This document shows positions 16,487-23,817 of a stretch of 33,218 nt of DNA, piece after piece. The first letter of the stretch is position 1. Every line of letters begins with the position of its first letter. The DNA comes from an uncultured Collinsella sp. GTDB lineage: Bacteria; Actinomycetota; Coriobacteriia; Coriobacteriales; Coriobacteriaceae. The translations under genes were made by a program, and so were the position numbers. The notes beneath the pieces were generated by a model. It was not told where the DNA came from, did not search any database, and saw only the letters and a program-made list of their open reading frames with translations. Location: NCBI GenBank assembly GCA_902470095.1, contig CABRFG010000020.1:1-33218 (forward strand). Direction: 5' to 3'.

Positions 16487-17407
16487 GTGGCAACTCAGAA
16501 ATTCACCGGCGTTATCCCTCCCGTCGTTGTTCCCGATACCGAAGACCACCAGCTTGATGTTGCCTCCTTTGAGCGCAGCATCAACCGCATGATCGATGCC
16601 GGCGTCGATGGCCTGTTCTTCCTGGGCTCCTCGGGCGAGGTCGTCTTCTCCACCGACGAGCGCCGTCGCCAGATTGTCGCCGAGGCCGTGCGCATCGTCG
16701 ACCACCGCGTTCCCGTTCTGGTCGGCATCATCGATACCGAGACCGAGCGCATGATCGAGCATGGTAAGGTCGCTCAGGAGCTGGGCGCCGATGCGCTTGT
16801 CGCCACCTGCCCGTTCTATGCCCTGCAGGGCATGACCGAGGTCGAGGAGCACTTCCGCATCCTGCACGAGGAGCTCGACCTGCCCATCTTCGCCTACGAC
16901 ATCCCCGTGTGCGTCCACACCAAGCTCCCCTGGAAGCTCCTTGCCAAGCTCGGCGCCGAGGGCGTCCTGGCCGGCGTCAAGGATTCCTCGGGTGATGACA
17001 TCTCGTTCCGCTACCTCGTTCAGGAGAACGAGAAGAACGGCCACCCGATGAGCATCCTCACCGGTCACGAGGTCGTCGTTGACGGTGCCTACCTCGGTGG
17101 CGCCGACGGTTCCGTCCCGGGTCTCGCCAACGTTGAGCCCGAGGGCTACGTGCGTCAGTGGAAGGCCGCTCAGGCCGGCGACTGGGCTACCGTCAAGGCC
17201 GAGCAGGATCGCCTCAATGAGATTTCGCACATCTGGGATGTCACCTCGGGCGTCCAGGGCTATGCCGGTGGCGTCGGCGCCTTCAAGACCGCTATGAACC
17301 TCATGGGTATCTTCGACAGCCCGACCATGCCGCGCCCGGTGAAGGCCATGACCGGCGAGAACGTCGAGGCGATTAAGAAGGTCCTCCAGGACAACGGTCT
17401 CCTGTAA
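16487..17407 (+). CDS. nanA: N-acetylneuraminate lyase (NanA), DapA/NanA family
   Basis: A 306-residue class I aldolase of the DHDPS/NAL family. It would cleave N-acetylneuraminate to ManNAc and pyruvate. Seen: GSSGE (47-51) for the carboxylate of pyruvate, AYDIP with Tyr137, and GVKDSSGD with the Schiff-base Lys165; the two catalytic numbers coincide with those of E. coli NanA. The start is GTG 16487 with AAGGAG 7 nt upstream; the frame is open back to 16403, inside the previous gene, but without support. GVKDSSGD resembles dihydrodipicolinate synthase and related aldolases as much as classical NanA, so sequence alone gives the family. The position beside nanK and nanE and the transporter makes the lyase function likely. 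Confidence 0.82.
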   Translation: MATQKFTGVIPPVVVPDTEDHQLDVASFERSINRMIDAGVDGLFFLGSSGEVVFSTDERRRQIVAEAVRIVDHRVPVLVGIIDTETERMIEHGKVAQELGADALVATCPFYALQGMTEVEEHFRILHEELDLPIFAYDIPVCVHTKLPWKLLAKLGAEGVLAGVKDSSGDDISFRYLVQENEKNGHPMSILTGHEVVVDGAYLGGADGSVPGLANVEPEGYVRQWKAAQAGDWATVKAEQDRLNEISHIWDVTSGVQGYAGGVGAFKTAMNLMGIFDSPTMPRPVKAMTGENVEAIKKVLQDNGLL

Positions 17408-17437
17408 AGCTTCCCCAGTCACCCGATCTTGGGGCTC

Positions 17438-17481
17438 AAGTGGTCGGGCGTGACCCATTAGGTCAACGCCCGACCACTTTT
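17438..17481 (+). terminator. strong hairpin between nanA and nanK
   Basis: A perfect 14-bp stem (17438-17451 with 17466-17479) around a GACC/GGTC inner stem, ending in TTTT. Outside it, imperfect pairing continues (CCCGATCTTGGGG with CCCCAACCTCGGG), so the whole inverted repeat spans about 17416-17501. It probably terminates or attenuates transcription partway through the operon, or marks an mRNA 3' end. Confidence 0.65.
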
Positions 17482-17577
17482 ACCCCAACCTCGGGCACCT
17501 GGGAAACCTTTACCGTGCGGCAGGGTTAATTCCGACCGCATTTCCTGTAGTTGTTTTTATCTCCTAAGGAGAACGAC

Positions 17578-18543
17578 ATGGAGAACAAGTACGTCTGCTC
17601 TGTCGATATCGGCGGAACTAAGATCGCGACCGCCATTATGGAGTACCCGGCTGACGGCAGCGTGCCCCATCCCGTTTTTGAGGCCGAGGTTCCTACCGAG
17701 GCCCAGGAGGGCGGCGAGGCCGTCTTCCAGCGTATCGAGGCGTCCATCAAGGCCGCTCTTGAGGCGAATCCCGATGTCGAGGTCCTCGGTGTCGGTATCG
17801 GTGCCGCAGGCGTCGTCGATCCCAAGACGGGCGCTATCGCGTATGCCAACGAGATCATGCCCGGCTGGTCCGGCGTTCAGTTGGGGCCGCGCCTGCGCGA
17901 GGACCTTGGTCTTCCCGTTGCCGTTGTGGGCGACGTGCAGGCTCATGCTCTGGGCGAGGCCCACTGGGGCGTCGGCAAGGGCAAGTTCTCCGTCTTGTGC
18001 CTGGGCATCGGCACGGGCATCGGCGGCGCATATGTCGAGAACGGCCGCGTGATGCAGGGCTTCCATGGTGCTGCCGGCCATATGGGCCACATCGAGTGCT
18101 CGGCTGCCGCCGGCATTCCCTGCGCCTGCGGGCGTTCCGGCCATCTTGAGTCGGTTGCTTCGGGCACTTCCATTGGTCGTATGTACGATGAGCGCTTTGG
18201 TCGCGTCGACCCCAGCCGTCCTTCGGTCGGTCGCGATGTGAACGACCTGTGCCGTGCGGGCGACGCAAAGGCGACCGAGGTTATCCATGACGCCGGCTTT
18301 GCGCTGGGGGCCAGCTTGGGCTCGCTCGCTAACATCCTGGACCCAGAGGTCATCGTGCTTTCGGGCGGCGTGATTCACCAAGGTCCCGATTGGCGTTCGC
18401 AGACGTGGAAGGATTCGGTGCACGAGGGCTATGCCAGCCAGGCGCTCGATCCGCTTCAGGACACGCCGATCCTCATCGGTTCTCTGGAGGGCGATGCTCC
18501 GCTCATCGGTGCCGCTGAGCATCTTCTTGCCTCGTTGAAGTAA
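17578..18543 (+). CDS. nanK: ROK-family kinase, probable N-acetylmannosamine kinase
   Basis: A 321-residue ROK sugar kinase. It would phosphorylate ManNAc at O6 with ATP. Seen: phosphate loop DIGGTKIATAIM (10-21), catalytic Asp119 in VGDVQAHALGE (usually NDA.AAALGE), second glycine loop GIGTGIGG (143-150) and the zinc region GHMGH...CACGRSGHLE. The third zinc cysteine of the ROK pattern CXCGXXGCXE is His189 here, which could still bind zinc. The start is ATG 17578 after TAAGGAG; an upstream extension to 17551 lacks support. ManNAc specificity is inferred from position between nanA and nanE; ROK members also include glucokinases and GlcNAc kinases. Confidence 0.82.
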   Translation: MENKYVCSVDIGGTKIATAIMEYPADGSVPHPVFEAEVPTEAQEGGEAVFQRIEASIKAALEANPDVEVLGVGIGAAGVVDPKTGAIAYANEIMPGWSGVQLGPRLREDLGLPVAVVGDVQAHALGEAHWGVGKGKFSVLCLGIGTGIGGAYVENGRVMQGFHGAAGHMGHIECSAAAGIPCACGRSGHLESVASGTSIGRMYDERFGRVDPSRPSVGRDVNDLCRAGDAKATEVIHDAGFALGASLGSLANILDPEVIVLSGGVIHQGPDWRSQTWKDSVHEGYASQALDPLQDTPILIGSLEGDAPLIGAAEHLLASLK

Positions 18544-18559
18544 ACGTATCTGCTGTAGG

Positions 18560-18589
18560 AGCCTCCCGGACAACACGCCTCGGGAGGCT
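18560..18589 (+). other. intercistronic hairpin between nanK and nanE
   Basis: A 9-bp perfect stem (AGCCTCCCG at 18560-18568, CGGGAGGCT at 18581-18589) with a 12-nt loop, no T-run. It lies just before the nanE ribosome site GAGAAAGG. Confidence 0.5.
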
Positions 18590-18612
18590 GTTCTGAGAAA
18601 GGTTACAGCCTT

Positions 18613-19299
18613 ATGACCGTCGATCCTTTGATTCAATCCCTGAAGGGCAAGCTCGTCGTGAGCGTTCAGGCGTATATGGGCGAGCCGCTTCGTACGCCTG
18701 AGACCATGGCTCAAATGTCTCGCGCTTGCGAGCTCGGCGGCGCCGCCGCCATTCGCTGCCAGGGCCTTGCCGACATTGCCGCCATTAAGGGTCGCTGTGA
18801 GGTTCCCGTCATCGGCCTGTGGAAGGATGGGCACGAGGGCGTTTACATCACGCCGACGCTGCGCCACGCTCGCGCCTGCGTTGCTGCGGGTGCCGATATC
18901 GTGGCGATCGACGCCACCGATCGCCCGCGCCCCGATGGCAAGACGGTCGAGGATACCTTCCGTCCGCTGCACGAGGAGGGTGTGCTCCTGATGGCGGATT
19001 GTGCCACCATCGAGGATATTCGCCGTGCTGTTGATATGGGCTTTGACCTGGTATCCACCACGCTTTCTCACGGCGTCGCCGCCATCGACTGCACCATGGC
19101 CGATGGCCCCGATCTGCCGCTCCTGCGTCAGGCGACCGAGGAATTCCCCGGCCTTCCCATCATTTGCGAGGGTCGCGTACATACGCCCGAGGAGGCTCGC
19201 GCCGCGATCGATGCTGGCGCCTGGGCCGTTGTCGTCGGCACCGCCATCACGCACCCCACGAGTATTACGAGTTGGTTCAAGGCTGCGCTTGAGGCGTAA
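18613..19299 (+). CDS. nanE: N-acetylmannosamine-6-phosphate 2-epimerase (NanE)
   Basis: A 228-residue TIM-barrel enzyme, usual NanE length, that converts ManNAc-6-P into GlcNAc-6-P. Family hallmarks are KLVVSVQAYMGEPL at the N-terminus, AAIRCQG, IGLWKDGHEGVYITPT (with the conserved Lys), DIVAIDATDRPRP, LMADCATIEDIRRAVDMGFDLVSTTLSHG and a C-terminal phosphate-binding AWAVVVGTAITHP. It is the last gene of the operon, followed 51 nt later by an intrinsic terminator. No nagA or nagB follows, so the next steps are encoded elsewhere. Confidence 0.93.
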   Translation: MTVDPLIQSLKGKLVVSVQAYMGEPLRTPETMAQMSRACELGGAAAIRCQGLADIAAIKGRCEVPVIGLWKDGHEGVYITPTLRHARACVAAGADIVAIDATDRPRPDGKTVEDTFRPLHEEGVLLMADCATIEDIRRAVDMGFDLVSTTLSHGVAAIDCTMADGPDLPLLRQATEEFPGLPIICEGRVHTPEEARAAIDAGAWAVVVGTAITHPTSITSWFKAALEA

Positions 19300-19326
19300 G
19301 ACAGGCCTCGTATCCGCTCGGGGCGG

Positions 19327-19332
19327 TATACT
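19327..19332 (+). promoter_or_regulatory. -10-like TATACT before rapZ
   Basis: TATACT lies 19 nt before a terminator hairpin and 74 nt before the rapZ start. No convincing -35 is seen. If active, the hairpin would sit in the rapZ leader and act as an attenuator. Confidence 0.3.
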
Positions 19333-19350
19333 CAATATAGGCAATTGACC

Positions 19351-19388
19351 GCGCGGGATCCGGGTTGCTGGGTCCCGCGCTTGTTTTT
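19351..19388 (+). terminator. intrinsic terminator of the nan operon
   Basis: An 11-bp stem with one G-U pair (GCGCGGGATCC at 19351-19361, GGGTCCCGCGC at 19370-19380), 8-nt loop, followed directly by TTGTTTTT. The rapZ ribosome site GGGAGG starts at the next base. Confidence 0.85.
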
Positions 19389-19400
19389 GGGAGGCAGCAC

Positions 19401-20321
19401 ATGCAAAAGGGAGATGCCATGGATGCGGCGGAGCGCTCGGAGCGCATCCCCGATATCGTCATCATCACCGGAATGTCCGGATCGGGCCGCACACAGGCCA
19501 TGCACGTGTTCGAGGACATGGGCTATTTTTGCATCGATAACCTGCCTCCGCGTCTCATCGCCCAGCTTGCCGAGCTCGTCGGCATCAATACGGGCGTGGG
19601 CAGGCATCTCGCCGTCACCTGCGATTTACGTAGCCAGGGACTGTTTGACGAGCTGCTCGATGCGGTCGCCGCGCTCGAAGAGCGCGAGATGAGCTGCGAC
19701 ATCGTGTTCCTGGAGGCTTCTGACGAGGTGCTGATTCGTCGCTACAGCGAAAATCGCCGCCGTCATCCCATTGCCAAGCCGGGGGAGACTACGGCCGATG
19801 CCATTCAGCGCGAGCGCCTTCAGCTTCAGGGCGTGCGCGACCGAGCCGATATGATTATCGACACGAGCCGTCTGCGCACCTCTGCGCTGCGCAACAAGCT
19901 ACGTATGGCATTTTCCGAGCTGTCCGACCAGCAGCTCATGGACGTCCACGTGTTCTCGTTTGGCTTTAAGCACGGCATGCCCGTCGAGGCGGACATTATG
20001 ATCGACGTCCGCTTCCTGCCTAATCCGTTCTACGATCCCGAGATGCGCACGATGACCGGTCTCGATAAAAAGGTCTCCGATTTTGTTCTGGACCATCCCA
20101 AGACGCAGGAGTTTTGGAAGGCTTGGACACAGCTGCTCGATACGGTGATGCCGGGCTATATCGCGGAGGGCAAGCCGCAGCTTTCTATCGCAATCGGCTG
20201 CACGGGCGGCCAGCACCGCAGCGTTGCCATTGCCGAGGCCACGGCCCGTTACCTGGAAGGCGCTCAGTATCATGTGAGCATCTCCCACCGCGACCTGTCG
20301 CGCGCCAACACGAAGGCATAG
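19401..20321 (+). CDS. rapZ: RapZ, nucleotide-binding regulatory protein
   Basis: A 306-residue protein with an N-terminal P-loop domain (TGMSGSGRTQAMHVFEDMGYFCIDNLPP) and the conserved C-terminal half (SFGFKHGMPVEADIMIDVRFLPNPFYD, IGCTGGQHRSVAIAEA). In E. coli RapZ senses glucosamine-6-phosphate and controls GlmS through small RNAs. In Gram-positives the homologue is YvcJ and its role is less clear. Two starts are equally credible: ATG 19401 (GGGAGG 6 nt upstream) and ATG 19419 (AGGGAG 5 nt upstream). Its place right after nanE, whose pathway ends at amino-sugar phosphates, makes a metabolic link plausible but unproven. Confidence 0.93.
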   Translation: MQKGDAMDAAERSERIPDIVIITGMSGSGRTQAMHVFEDMGYFCIDNLPPRLIAQLAELVGINTGVGRHLAVTCDLRSQGLFDELLDAVAALEEREMSCDIVFLEASDEVLIRRYSENRRRHPIAKPGETTADAIQRERLQLQGVRDRADMIIDTSRLRTSALRNKLRMAFSELSDQQLMDVHVFSFGFKHGMPVEADIMIDVRFLPNPFYDPEMRTMTGLDKKVSDFVLDHPKTQEFWKAWTQLLDTVMPGYIAEGKPQLSIAIGCTGGQHRSVAIAEATARYLEGAQYHVSISHRDLSRANTKA

Positions 20322-20327
20322 GCCTGC

Positions 20328-21257
20328 ATGTCGTTTACCGCTGAGGTGCGCGACGAGCTTGCGCGCTGCGAACCCGAATGTGAATACTGCGACTTGTCGA
20401 CACTTGCCGCCCTCACGCGCGTGAGCGGTACGCTCTCGCTTACCGGCTCTGGGCGGTATCGTTTGACGGTCGCGACCGAGACGGGAGCCGTCGCGCGCAC
20501 GATGATCACGCTGACGCATCGTATCCTTAAGCTCAAAACGGAGTTCACCGTCCGTAAATCTGTATTGCATAAGGTTCGAAACTACCTCATCACCTTGCCT
20601 GATCAGCCAGACCTGGATAAGGCCTTGGTTCTGCTGGGTATCCTCGACCGTAGGGGAGGACTTGTCGCCGGCGTACCCCGACATATCGTTGCCCGTCCTT
20701 GCTGTAGACTTGCCTATATCCGCGGCGCGCTCATCGCGGGCGGCTTCGTGGCCGATCCACGCGGCGATTTTCATTTGGAGATCGCGGTGCAGGGCGAGCA
20801 ATATGCCAAGGGGCTCTGCGATCTGTTGGAGCAGATTGGGGTCCATGCGCGTGTTAATGCACGGCGGGGATCATATGCCGTGTACATTAAGAGCGCCGAG
20901 GAAATCGAGCATCTATTAAAGCTGATTGGTGCCAAGCGCAGCGTTGCCGAGATTGAGGAGGCGCGCGCGGTCAAGTTGGTTAAGAACGATGTGAACCGTC
21001 GCGTGAACGCCGAGCTCGCCAACCAGACCAGAAGCGCCGGTGCTGCCCAACATCAGCTTGCGCTTATCGATGAGCTCGAGCAGCGTGGCCTTCGCGATGC
21101 GCTTCCGGATGCCTTGGCGGTCTTTTGCGACCTGCGCGAGCGCTATCCTGATCTGTCGCTGCGTGATTTGGGGGAGATGGCTGACCCTCCCTTGTCGAAG
21201 TCAGCCCTCTACCATCGTGTTTTACGGCTTGAAAAGCTCATTGAAGCAAACAGGTAG
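20328..21257 (+). CDS. whiA: WhiA, sporulation/cell-division transcription regulator homologue
   Basis: A 309-residue protein. It has an N-terminal homing-endonuclease-like fold (residues about 20-200, with AYIRGALIAGGFVADPRGDFHLEI) lacking nuclease function in this family, and a C-terminal helix-turn-helix DNA-binding domain (LSLRDLGEMADPPLSKSALYHRVLRLEKL). In Streptomyces WhiA controls sporulation septation with WhiB; in non-sporulating Gram-positives it affects division and chromosome segregation. It starts 6 nt after the rapZ stop and is co-transcribed. The yvcK/cofD-like gene that usually separates rapZ and whiA is not there. Confidence 0.94.
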   Translation: MSFTAEVRDELARCEPECEYCDLSTLAALTRVSGTLSLTGSGRYRLTVATETGAVARTMITLTHRILKLKTEFTVRKSVLHKVRNYLITLPDQPDLDKALVLLGILDRRGGLVAGVPRHIVARPCCRLAYIRGALIAGGFVADPRGDFHLEIAVQGEQYAKGLCDLLEQIGVHARVNARRGSYAVYIKSAEEIEHLLKLIGAKRSVAEIEEARAVKLVKNDVNRRVNAELANQTRSAGAAQHQLALIDELEQRGLRDALPDALAVFCDLRERYPDLSLRDLGEMADPPLSKSALYHRVLRLEKLIEANR

Positions 21258-21302
21258 TTTGAAGTAACGACTTATATATGGATTTAGCTGCTATTTTAGT
21301 CT

Positions 21303-21316
21303 TTAAAACGTTTTAA
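21303..21316. promoter_or_regulatory. perfect palindrome TTAAAACGTTTTAA upstream of gap
   Basis: A 14-bp perfect palindrome with the AAACGTTT centre of LacI-family operators, in the gap upstream region, 57 nt before the likely -10. It is a candidate operator for a sugar-responsive regulator. Confidence 0.45.
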
Positions 21317-21348
21317 CGTAAATTTGATTTTCAATTTCGAGCATTCTC

Positions 21349-21378
21349 GTGAAATTCAAGTCAAAAAAAAGGTATATT
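21349..21378 (+). promoter_or_regulatory. probable gap promoter
   Basis: GTGAAA (21349-21354) and TATATT (21373-21378) with an 18-nt spacer containing an A-tract, in an AT-rich stretch. The leader to the gap start would be about 66 nt. A small imperfect inverted repeat (AATTTCGAG at 21333-21341 with CTCGTGAAATT) overlaps the -35. Confidence 0.55.
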
Positions 21379-21450
21379 AGGCGAGTGGTTAGTTTGTGGG
21401 CCTCAACGGCGGGCGCTGTAGCTCGCGGGGGCCTTACGAAAGGAGACACA

Positions 21451-22476
21451 ATGGCAGTAAAGGTTGCTATTAACGGCTTCGGTCGCATCGGTCGTCTGGC
21501 TTTCCGTCAGATGTTCGGTCATGAGGGCTCCGAGATCGTCGCTATCAACGACCTCACCTCTCCCGATATGCTCGCTTACCTGCTGAAGTACGACTCCACG
21601 CAGGGCAACTACGCTCGCGATCACGAGGTCGTTGCTGGCGAGGATTCCATTACCGTTGACGGCAAGGAGATCAAGATCTACAAGGAGGCCGACGCTAACA
21701 ACCTGCCTTGGGGCGACCTTGACGTCGACGTCGTTCTCGAGTGCACCGGCTTCTACACCAGCAAGGCTAAGGCTCAGGCCCACATCAACGCTGGCGCCAA
21801 GAAGGTCGTCATCTCCGCTCCGGCCGGCAGCGATCTGCCCACCATCGTGTACAACGTCAACCATGAGACGCTGACCGCTGAGGACAACATCATCTCCGCT
21901 GCTTCTTGCACCACCAACTGCCTCGCCCCGATGGCCAAGGGTCTGAACGACTTCGCTCCCATCGTGTCCGGCATCATGACTACCATCCACGCCTTCACCG
22001 GCGACCAGATGCCGCTCGACGGCCCGCAGCGCAAGGGCAACTTCCGTCGCTCTCGCGCCTGCTCCGAGAACATCGTCCCGAACACCACGGGCGCTGCCAA
22101 GGCCATCGGCTTGGTTCTCCCCGAGCTCAACGGCAAGCTCATCGGTGCCGCCCAGCGCGTCCCGACGCCGACCGGCTCGCTGACCAACCTCTATGCCGTC
22201 GTTGACAAGAAGGTCACCGTCGACGAGGTCAACGCTGCCATGAAGGCCTACGCCGAGACCATCCCCGAGACCTTCGCCTACAACGAGGACCAGATCGTCT
22301 CCCGCGACATCGTCGGCGAGACCCACGGCTCCATCTTCGACGCCACTCAGACCATGTGCTCTGACCTCGGCAACGGCCAGACCCTCGTTCAGGTCACCTC
22401 TTGGTACGACAACGAGAACTCCTACACCTCTCAGATGGTCCGCACCATCAAGTACTTCGAGAAGTTCGTTGCTTAA
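21451..22476 (+). CDS. gap: glyceraldehyde-3-phosphate dehydrogenase
   Basis: A 341-residue glycolytic enzyme that oxidises glyceraldehyde-3-P to 1,3-bisphosphoglycerate with NAD. Seen: Rossmann motif INGFGRIGRLAFRQ, Asp34 in INDL (favours NAD over NADP), catalytic Cys153 in SAASCTTNC and His180 in TTIHAFTGDQ. The frame extends upstream, but ATG 21451 follows AAAGGAG and gives the canonical MAVKVAINGFGRIG start. It has its own promoter and its own terminator (22516-22562), so it can be regulated apart from pgk. Codon use is strongly biased to C-ending codons, consistent with high expression. Confidence 0.97.
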   Translation: MAVKVAINGFGRIGRLAFRQMFGHEGSEIVAINDLTSPDMLAYLLKYDSTQGNYARDHEVVAGEDSITVDGKEIKIYKEADANNLPWGDLDVDVVLECTGFYTSKAKAQAHINAGAKKVVISAPAGSDLPTIVYNVNHETLTAEDNIISAASCTTNCLAPMAKGLNDFAPIVSGIMTTIHAFTGDQMPLDGPQRKGNFRRSRACSENIVPNTTGAAKAIGLVLPELNGKLIGAAQRVPTPTGSLTNLYAVVDKKVTVDEVNAAMKAYAETIPETFAYNEDQIVSRDIVGETHGSIFDATQTMCSDLGNGQTLVQVTSWYDNENSYTSQMVRTIKYFEKFVA

Positions 22477-22515
22477 TTTAGCTTTTAGCGAATAGCTCGT
22501 TGAGCGTCTAAAGAA

Positions 22516-22562
22516 GGGCGCGGCCTTTAAGGGCTTATGCTCTGGGGTCGCGTCCTTTTTTA
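22516..22562 (+). terminator. intrinsic terminator of gap
   Basis: A 10-bp stem with two G-U pairs (GGGCGCGGCC at 22516-22525, GGTCGCGTCC at 22546-22555) followed by TTTTTT. It lies between gap and pgk. Confidence 0.8.
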
Positions 22563-22571
22563 TTGGAAACC

Positions 22572-22597
22572 GTGCGCACATACGTGCACACATGTAC
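22572..22597. repeat. imperfect tandem repeat before pgk
   Basis: GTGCGCACATAC is followed at once by GTGCACACATGTAC, two near copies rich in small palindromes, 18 nt before the pgk start. It may be a regulatory site. No clear pgk promoter was found nearby. Confidence 0.35.
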
Positions 22598-22614
22598 GAA
22601 AGGTAGAAGCAAAC

Positions 22615-23817
22615 ATGGCCTTTACCAAGAAGACCGTCCGCGACATCGATGTCGACGGCAAGCGCGTTCTCGTTCGCGTTGACTTCAATGTGCCTATCAA
22701 GGACGGCGTCGTGGGCGATACCACCCGCATCAAGGCTGCCCTTCCCACCATCAAGTATCTCGTCGAGCACAACGCTCGCGTCATCCTCATGAGCCACCTT
22801 GGCCGTCCTGCCGGCACTGGTTTCGAGCCCGAGCTTTCGCTCAAGCCGGTTGCCGCCAAGCTCGCCGAGCTTTCCGGTCTCGACGTCAGCTTCGTCCAGG
22901 ACACCTACGGCGAGGAGGCCGCCAAGGCCGTCGAGGCTGTCGAGCCGGGCAAGGTCCTCGTTCTCGAGAACGTCCGTTTCGATAAGCGCGAGAAGAAGAA
23001 CGATCCCGAGATCGCCAAGAAGCTCGCTTCCTACGGCGACATCTTCGTTCTCGACGCCTTCGGCACCGCTCACCGCGCACAAGGTTCCGTCGTGGGCCCG
23101 GCCGCCTATCTCCCCGCTGTCGCAGGCTTCCTGCTTGAGAAGGAGGTCGACACGCTGACCAGCATCTTCGCTGATCCTGAGCGTCCTTTCGTCGCCATCG
23201 TCGGCGGTTCCAAGGTTTCCTCCAAGATCGGTGTCCTCGATCATCTGATCGATTCCGCCGACACCCTGATCATCGGTGGCGGCATGGCCTACACCTTCTT
23301 CCTGGCCAAGGGCTACAAGACCGTCGGTACCTCCCTCAAAGAGGAGGACTGGGTCGAGCGCGCTGCAGAGATGCTCAAGAAGGCTGAGGACAAGGGCGTC
23401 AAGATCCTGCTCCCGATCGATAACCTCGTTGCCGACCACTTCGGCGAGGACGCTACGGGCGAGGTCGTCGCTTCCGATGCCATCCCCGAGGATCGCATGG
23501 GCATGGACATCGGCCCCAAGACCGAGGCCCTTTACGCCGAGGCCATCAAGGGCGCCAAGACCGTCTTCTGGAACGGCCCCATGGGCGTTTTCGAGTTCGA
23601 TAACTTCGCGCACGGCACCAAGGCCGTTGCCGAGGCTGTTGCCGAGCTCAAGGCCAACGGCGGCACCTCCATCATCGGCGGTGGCGACTCCGTCGCAGCC
23701 GTCAACAAGTTCGATCTTGCCGACAAGATGAGCTGGATCTCCACCGGTGGCGGCGCTTCCATGGAGCTCGTCGAGGGCAAGGCTCTCCCCGGAGTGGAGG
23801 CGCTTCTCGATGCCTAA
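22615..23817 (+). CDS. pgk: phosphoglycerate kinase
   Basis: A 400-residue glycolytic enzyme that makes ATP from 1,3-bisphosphoglycerate. Seen: KRVLVRVDFNVPIKDG near the N-terminus, the HLGRPAG loop, VLVLENVRFDKREKKND, DAFGTAHRAQGS, and the C-terminal nucleotide loop GGGDSVAAV with STGGGASMELVEGKALPGVEAL. It starts at ATG 22615 with GAAAGG upstream. Its last 8 nt (ATGCCTAA) overlap the tpiA start, so pgk and tpiA are translationally linked. Confidence 0.97.
   Translation: MAFTKKTVRDIDVDGKRVLVRVDFNVPIKDGVVGDTTRIKAALPTIKYLVEHNARVILMSHLGRPAGTGFEPELSLKPVAAKLAELSGLDVSFVQDTYGEEAAKAVEAVEPGKVLVLENVRFDKREKKNDPEIAKKLASYGDIFVLDAFGTAHRAQGSVVGPAAYLPAVAGFLLEKEVDTLTSIFADPERPFVAIVGGSKVSSKIGVLDHLIDSADTLIIGGGMAYTFFLAKGYKTVGTSLKEEDWVERAAEMLKKAEDKGVKILLPIDNLVADHFGEDATGEVVASDAIPEDRMGMDIGPKTEALYAEAIKGAKTVFWNGPMGVFEFDNFAHGTKAVAEAVAELKANGGTSIIGGGDSVAAVNKFDLADKMSWISTGGGASMELVEGKALPGVEALLDA

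Noticed and set aside
17557..19344. Antisense open frame of about 595 codons over nanK and nanE
   Set aside because: Runs across the intercistronic hairpin and both + strand genes; composition is that of a shadow.
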